Below are positions 6,584-9,922 of a stretch of 9,922 bases of DNA, in pieces. The notes beneath the pieces were generated by a model. That model saw nothing but the letters and a program-made list of their open reading frames with translations. It was not told where the DNA came from and ran no database searches. Numbering within the stretch: position 1 is the first letter of the stretch; each line of letters begins with the position of its first letter. The translations under genes and the position numbers were made by a program. Source of the stretch: Alphaproteobacteria bacterium (GTDB lineage Bacteria; Pseudomonadota; Alphaproteobacteria; Rhodobacterales; Rhodobacteraceae); contig JAUIBJ010000069.1 of the NCBI GenBank assembly GCA_030428025.1, forward strand, positions 1 to 9,922, read 5' to 3'.

Positions 6584-7546
6584 TTATCCTGAATATGGGA
6601 AGTGTTTTCGGCGTTTGAAGTCGAGATCCAGCCGAATTGCGTGCAGATGGCCATATTTCTCCAGCCGCGCCCGCAGGTCGGGCGTGGCGGTGCACACCTC
6701 GCGATAGAAGGCGGCCAGCGCGGCCTCGCCGCCGTCCTCCTCCAGCATGGAAAACAACTGGTTCATGGTCAGGGCGATTCCATCCGGCATCGGCGCGGCC
6801 CGCAGGCTGTCGCGATAGGAGCCTTGCGCCATGCGAAAGCGATAGGTCTGCTGCCAGTGCGTCCAGCTATGGGCATGCAGATGCACGAGGCGCATGTCGT
6901 CGAGACGCGCCGGGTCGGGGTCCTGCACCCGGTCGAAGAAGGCGTTGTGGATGCGCAGCGACACCTTGTCGAGCCCGGTCCGGACAAAGACCTTGCCGGC
7001 CACGTGGCTGAGGAAGCCGCCGTTCAGATGGTCGCCGTAGGTGGGGTAGATCTCGTTGGTCTGGGCACGGCGCGCGCCCTGGTGTCGGTCATGGCCCTTG
7101 CACCAGATCTGGCCGTCGGGCGGCGGGTCGTCGGGGTCGGGGGCCAGCGCCTCGACAGGCCGGACGCGGGCGCTGCGGGTTTCGGCGGGCAGGGCGGCCA
7201 GTTGCTCGGCCACGGGTCGGTCGGGCCACAGGAACTCGTCCACGTCGACATGCAGCAGCCAGTCCACCTGCGGGCGGCGGTTGTAGCAATGGGTGGCGTT
7301 GGCCGTCTGCCGGGGCTGGTGGGCGTCGGGCCGGCCGTTGCGCCGGGCCCAATAGGCGGCATCGGTCACGGTGACGCGGCATTTGGGATGGGCCTTGAGC
7401 GCCGCGCGCGCCTCCGCATTGTCCGCGTCGAGATAGATGTGCATCCGTTGCGCCCCCAGATCGAGGTGATGGGCGGCGAAATTCAGGATGTCGGTGGCCG
7501 GGGCCTTGATGGTCGAGACCACGCCCCAGGTGGGAAGGCTGCTCAT
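6584..7546 (-). CDS. Glycosyltransferase family 2 protein (Glyco_tranf_2_4-like)
   Basis: This is a predicted 320-residue cytoplasmic glycosyltransferase transferring a sugar from a nucleotide donor to an unknown acceptor. The N-terminus TWGVVSTIKAP (6-16) followed by LNFAAHHLDLGAQRMHIYLDADN (21-43) is the opening of the short GT2 variant common in Rhodobacteraceae. WLLHVDVDEFLWP (96-108) holds the DxD metal/nucleotide-sugar site (Asp101, Asp103). No signal peptide or membrane helix is visible. The reading frame continues upstream for 52 codons, but that part is Arg/Pro/Ser-rich and unlike the family, so the ATG at 7546 is chosen. It lacks a Shine-Dalgarno sequence and sits 7 bp after a -10-like hexamer, so the message may be leaderless. 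No polysaccharide or cell-wall genes are next to it; its neighbours are the helicase downstream (195 bp) and a divergent osmC. The family call is good; the acceptor is unknown. Confidence 0.87.
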   Translation of the reverse strand: MSSLPTWGVVSTIKAPATDILNFAAHHLDLGAQRMHIYLDADNAEARAALKAHPKCRVTVTDAAYWARRNGRPDAHQPRQTANATHCYNRRPQVDWLLHVDVDEFLWPDRPVAEQLAALPAETRSARVRPVEALAPDPDDPPPDGQIWCKGHDRHQGARRAQTNEIYPTYGDHLNGGFLSHVAGKVFVRTGLDKVSLRIHNAFFDRVQDPDPARLDDMRLVHLHAHSWTHWQQTYRFRMAQGSYRDSLRAAPMPDGIALTMNQLFSMLEEDGGEAALAAFYREVCTATPDLRARLEKYGHLHAIRLDLDFKRRKHFPYSG

Positions 7547-7582
7547 GGGCCGAAGAATGCGGCGGCGCGGGCGCCTGTGCAA
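7547..7582 (-). promoter_or_regulatory. Possible promoter of the glycosyltransferase gene, leaderless layout
   Basis: On the minus strand TTGCAC (7582-7577), a 17-bp spacer, CATTCT (7559-7554) and 7 bp lead directly to the ATG at 7546. The -10 match is poor (3 of 6), and the -35 shares only TTG with the consensus. Support comes from the identical arrangement in front of prfC. The remainder of the 116-bp divergent gap has TTGACC at 7616-7621 reading towards osmC, without a good -10 at 16-18 bp. Confidence 0.3.
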
Positions 7583-7662
7583 GGGCCAAGGGGAACTTCG
7601 TTCGGTGCACGCGCGTTGACCTGTCCTGTGTTCACAACAAGCGACGCGAAGGAGCGACCACG

Positions 7663-8091
7663 ATGATCGAGAAGACAGGATCGGCCCGCTGGGAAGGCAC
7701 ATTGAAAAAGGGGACGGGCCATGTCTCGACCCAGTCGGGCGCGCTCAGCGATCAGCCCTATGGCTTCAATACACGGTTCGAAGGCCAGACGGGCACCAAC
7801 CCCGAGGAGTTGATCGGCGCCGCCCATGCGGGGTGCTTTTCCATGGCGCTGTCGATGATCCTGGGCGAGAAGGACCGGACGCCCGACAAGATAGAGACGC
7901 GCGCGACGGTCGGGCTGGAAGAGGTCGAGGGCGGTTTCGCCATTACCAGGGTGCATCTCGATGTGACGGCGACCGTGCCGGGCATGTCGGAAGAGGATTT
8001 CGCCGAGGCCGCGGAGAAGGCCAAGGAGAACTGTCCGGTGTCGAAACTGCTGGCCGGTGCCGAAATCACGATGCGCGCGGATCTGGCCTGA
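7663..8091 (+). CDS. OsmC-family peroxidase (organic hydroperoxide reductase)
   Basis: It is a small cytoplasmic thiol peroxidase that reduces organic hydroperoxides, probably as a dimer with lipoylated proteins as electron donors (family knowledge). The 142-residue protein has the OsmC layout. It begins ARWEGTLKKGTG, with Arg38 and Glu49 (NPEEL) near the active site, the peroxidatic cysteine Cys58 in AAHAGCFSMAL and the resolving cysteine Cys124 in ENCPVSKLL. The sequence is closer to OsmC proper than to Ohr by its NPEELIGAAHAGC motif, but the split between subfamilies is not certain from one sequence. The ATG at 7663 has AAGGAG (7649-7654) 8 nt upstream. It is divergent from the glycosyltransferase and convergent with prfC, so it is probably a single-gene unit with its own promoter in 7583-7648, which I cannot place well. 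Confidence 0.93.
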   Translation: MIEKTGSARWEGTLKKGTGHVSTQSGALSDQPYGFNTRFEGQTGTNPEELIGAAHAGCFSMALSMILGEKDRTPDKIETRATVGLEEVEGGFAITRVHLDVTATVPGMSEEDFAEAAEKAKENCPVSKLLAGAEITMRADLA

Positions 8092-8116
8092 CCGGCCGCC
8101 GGACCCGGCTCAGGCC
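8085..8116. terminator. Hairpin covering both stop codons of convergent osmC and prfC
   Basis: GGCCTGA (8085-8091) is perfectly repeated in inverse as TCAGGCC (8110-8116), and CCGG (8092-8095) continues the stem with CCGG (8105-8108) if one C is bulged, leaving a 9-nt loop. Both TGA stops lie in the stem. On the plus strand a modestly T-rich stretch follows (atcatttcctt). It probably acts as a shared two-way 3' end; termination itself is inferred. Confidence 0.5.
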
Positions 8117-9717
8117 ATCATTTCCTTGGTGGCAGAGAGCCGGATATCCGGGTAATCGCGCTCGATGCGGTCGATATCCCATTGCAGACGGGTGAGGTAA
8201 ACCACATCGCCGTCATGGTCGTGGGCGATGTGCTGTTTGTTGGAATTGATAAACTTGTCAATGGCCTGCCGGTCGCCGTTCACCCATCTGGCGGAAGTGA
8301 ACTGTGACGCCTCGAAGCGCACGGGAAGCCCGTATTCCTGTTCGATCCGGCTGCCCAGCACCTCGAATTGCAAGGCCCCGACCACACCGACAATGAAGCC
8401 CGAGCCGAAGGCGGGCTTGAAGACCTTGGCGGCGCCTTCTTCGGCGAATTGCATCAGCGCCTTTTCCAGATGCTTGGCCTTCATCGGGTCGCCCGCCCGG
8501 CAGGTCTGCAGAAGTTCCGGCGCGAAGGAGGGAATGCCGGTGACGCGCAGGGCCTCGCCCTCGGTCAGCGTGTCGCCGATGCGCAGCTGCCCGTGGTTGG
8601 GAATGCCGATGATGTCGCCCGCCCAGGCCTCTTCGGCCAGTTCCCGGTCGGAGGCGAGGAAGAGCACAGGCGCCGAGACGGTCATCGGCTTCTTCGAGCG
8701 CACATGGGTCAGCTTCATGCCCCGCCTGAAGTGGCCCGAGGCCATTCGTACGAAGGCCACCCGGTCGCGATGCTTTGGGTCCATGTTCGCCTGCACCTTG
8801 AAGACAAAGCCGGTAACCTTTGATTCCTCTGGGGAAATCTGACGCGGCACGGCCGATTGCGGTTGCGGCTCGGGGCCATAGGCGCCGATCCCCTCCATCA
8901 GTTCCTTGACCCCGAAGGAGTTGATGGCGGAGCCGAACCAGATGGGCGTCATATGCCCTTCCAGCACCGATTGCGGGTCGAGCGCGGGCAGAAGCTCTCG
9001 CGCCATCTCGACCTCTTCGCGCAGCTGGTCGACAAGGTTCGCGGGCACGTGTTCGGCCAGATTCGGGTCGTCCAGCCCGGCGATCTCGATGGTTTCCGCC
9101 ACCCGGTTGCGGTCGGCGCGGTCCATCAGCTCCAGCCGGTCGTTCAGCATGTCGTAGCAGCCGACGAACTCGCGCCCCATGCCTATGGGCCAGCTCGCCG
9201 GGGTGACGTCGATGGCCAGGTTTTCCTGAATCTCGTCGATGATGTCGAAGGTGTCGCGGCTTTCTCGATCCATCTTGTTGCAGAAGGTCAGGATCGGTAG
9301 ATCGCGCAGCCGGCAGACCTCGAATAGCTTCCGGGTCTGGCTTTCCACGCCCTTGGCGCCGTCGATCACCATGATCGCCGCATCGACGGCGGTCAGCGTG
9401 CGATAGGTGTCCTCCGAGAAGTCGCTATGGCCGGGCGTGTCCACAAGATTGAACCGGAAGTGTTTGAAATCGAATGACATTGCCGATGCCGAGACGGAAA
9501 TGCCACGGTCCTTCTCCATCTGCATGAAGTCCGAGCGCGTGCGCCGCGCCTCGCCCTTTGCGCGCACCTGGCCGGCCATCTGGATCGCGCCGCCGAACAG
9601 CAGGAACTTCTCGGTCAGCGTGGTCTTGCCGGCATCGGGATGCGAGATGATCGCAAATGTGCGCCGCCGCGCAATCTCGGGCGGCAGATCGGGGCGGTTG
9701 GGCGTCACGTCGAGCAT
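8110..9717 (-). CDS. prfC: Peptide chain release factor 3 (RF3)
   Basis: RF3 is a translational GTPase that recycles RF1/RF2 from the ribosome after peptide release. The 535-residue length is normal. G-domain motifs are SHPDAGKTT (25-33, P-loop), RGISV (71-75, switch I), DTPGH (93-97) and NKMD (147-150), followed by the EF-Tu-like second domain and the RF3-specific C-terminal domain. KGEARRTRSDFM (54-65) before RGISV is typical of RF3 and separates it from EF-G. The start ATG at 9717 gives MLDVTPNRPDLPPEIARRRTF, the usual form. An in-frame extension to 9807 has no family-like sequence. No Shine-Dalgarno precedes 9717, and a good -10 element ends 7 bp before it, so initiation may be leaderless. 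It is convergent with osmC (18-bp gap) and divergent from the partial gene at 9810. Confidence 0.96.
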   Translation of the reverse strand: MLDVTPNRPDLPPEIARRRTFAIISHPDAGKTTLTEKFLLFGGAIQMAGQVRAKGEARRTRSDFMQMEKDRGISVSASAMSFDFKHFRFNLVDTPGHSDFSEDTYRTLTAVDAAIMVIDGAKGVESQTRKLFEVCRLRDLPILTFCNKMDRESRDTFDIIDEIQENLAIDVTPASWPIGMGREFVGCYDMLNDRLELMDRADRNRVAETIEIAGLDDPNLAEHVPANLVDQLREEVEMARELLPALDPQSVLEGHMTPIWFGSAINSFGVKELMEGIGAYGPEPQPQSAVPRQISPEESKVTGFVFKVQANMDPKHRDRVAFVRMASGHFRRGMKLTHVRSKKPMTVSAPVLFLASDRELAEEAWAGDIIGIPNHGQLRIGDTLTEGEALRVTGIPSFAPELLQTCRAGDPMKAKHLEKALMQFAEEGAAKVFKPAFGSGFIVGVVGALQFEVLGSRIEQEYGLPVRFEASQFTSARWVNGDRQAIDKFINSNKQHIAHDHDGDVVYLTRLQWDIDRIERDYPDIRLSATKEMMA

Positions 9718-9753
9718 GAGCGCGCATATAGAGGTGCGCGCCGAGCGGTGCAA
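9718..9753 (-). promoter_or_regulatory. prfC: Putative prfC promoter giving a leaderless mRNA
   Basis: On the minus strand TTGCAC (9753-9748), exactly 17 bp, TATATG (9730-9725) and then 7 bp (cgcgctc) lead to the ATG at 9717. The -10 matches 4 of 6 and the -35 matches the TTG that matters most. A transcript started 7-8 bp after the -10 would begin at or next to the A of the start codon. The absence of any purine-rich site before the ATG agrees with this. Confidence 0.45.
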
Positions 9754-9809
9754 TACGGGAACAAGCCGCGGGGTCCACGCGTTGACCTTCGGATGAAAGG
9801 AGGACATTC

Positions 9810-9922
9810 ATGTCATCCAACGACAAGAAACCAGACGCCAATGCGGAGAAACGCGCCCGTCCGAAGGGCGACGACGACCCCGCCACGCCGGTCGCCGAGC
9901 GCGAACCGGGCCAGATGGCGCG
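9810..9922 (+). CDS. Unidentified charged protein, N-terminal fragment cut by the window end
   Basis: An open frame starts at the ATG at 9810 behind AAAGGAGG (9796-9803), a near-perfect Shine-Dalgarno at 6 nt, and runs to the right edge (37 full codons). The visible residues begin MSSNDKKPDANAEKRARP and go on with KGDDDPATPVAEREPGQMA. They are almost all charged, Pro or Ala, with no hydrophobic segment and no known motif. Such a disordered N-terminus could precede a membrane or enzymatic domain outside the window. I do not recognise the family. It is divergent from prfC with 92 bp between the start codons. I see no convincing promoter for it; TTGACC at 9782-9787 lies too close to the start. 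Confidence 0.7.
   Translation, partial: MSSNDKKPDANAEKRARPKGDDDPATPVAEREPGQMA

Noticed and set aside
7613..7621. The phrase GCGTTGACC occurs before osmC (about 7613) and before the gene at 9810 (about 9780), suggesting a shared promoter or operator
   Set aside because: Neither copy has a -10 at a fitting distance, and the second is only about 23 bp before a start that has a strong Shine-Dalgarno. A short chance match is the simpler view.
6602..7666. Plus-strand open frame opposite the glycosyltransferase
   Set aside because: Antisense of a gene with clear GT2 motifs; composition is that of a reversed GC-rich gene.
9718..9807. 30-codon N-terminal extension of RF3
   Set aside because: The extension has no RF3-like residues and overlaps the putative prfC promoter; MLDVTPNRPDLPPE at 9717 is the normal start.
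1..9922. Search for defence islands, toxin-antitoxin pairs, CRISPR, insertion sequences, tRNAs or attachment sites
   Set aside because: No direct repeats, transposase or integrase motifs, cloverleaf sequences or small paired genes were seen; nearly all DNA is taken up by recognised chromosomal genes.

Overview
The window is a GC-rich (roughly 65 % by eye) stretch of bacterial chromosome that looks like an alphaproteobacterium of the Rhodobacteraceae / Roseobacter group. The evidence is the gene order nuoN-birA-coaX-rnj at the tail of the complex I operon, which is typical of alphaproteobacteria, together with the protein style of the RF3, DEAD-box helicase and family-2 glycosyltransferase genes. 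It is mostly core genome. I see no insertion sequence, prophage, CRISPR array, tRNA or rRNA.

Layout: (1) Positions 2-4027, plus strand: a tight operon made of the 3' part of nuoN (complex I membrane subunit), birA (biotin-protein ligase without a DNA-binding domain), coaX (type III pantothenate kinase) and rnj (ribonuclease J). Gaps are 42, 18 and 6 bp. (2) 4119-4961, plus: a stand-alone Fe(II)/2-oxoglutarate oxygenase that resembles the BesD/HalD amino-acid halogenase/hydroxylase group but keeps the His-x-Asp...His iron triad expected of a hydroxylase. (3) 4994-6388, minus: a RhlE-like DEAD-box RNA helicase, convergent with the oxygenase and preceded by a leader rich in inverted repeats. (4) 6584-7546, minus: a family-2 glycosyltransferase. 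(5) 7663-8091, plus: an OsmC-family thiol peroxidase, divergent from the glycosyltransferase. (6) 8110-9717, minus: prfC (peptide chain release factor 3), convergent with osmC. (7) 9810-end, plus: the first 37 codons of an unidentified, highly charged protein behind a strong Shine-Dalgarno sequence.

The first block joins energy metabolism to cofactor attachment and supply (biotin, CoA) and to RNA turnover. RNase J and the DEAD-box helicase lie close together and could both act on mRNA, with RF3 adding a translation function, but this grouping is only thematic. The less ordinary signals are the oxygenase, the structured helicase leader, and a shared promoter layout in front of the glycosyltransferase and prfC. 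Both genes have TTGCAC, 17 bp, a -10-like hexamer, then exactly 7 bp to the ATG, with no Shine-Dalgarno. This suggests leaderless transcripts. I did not find a convincing new multi-gene system.
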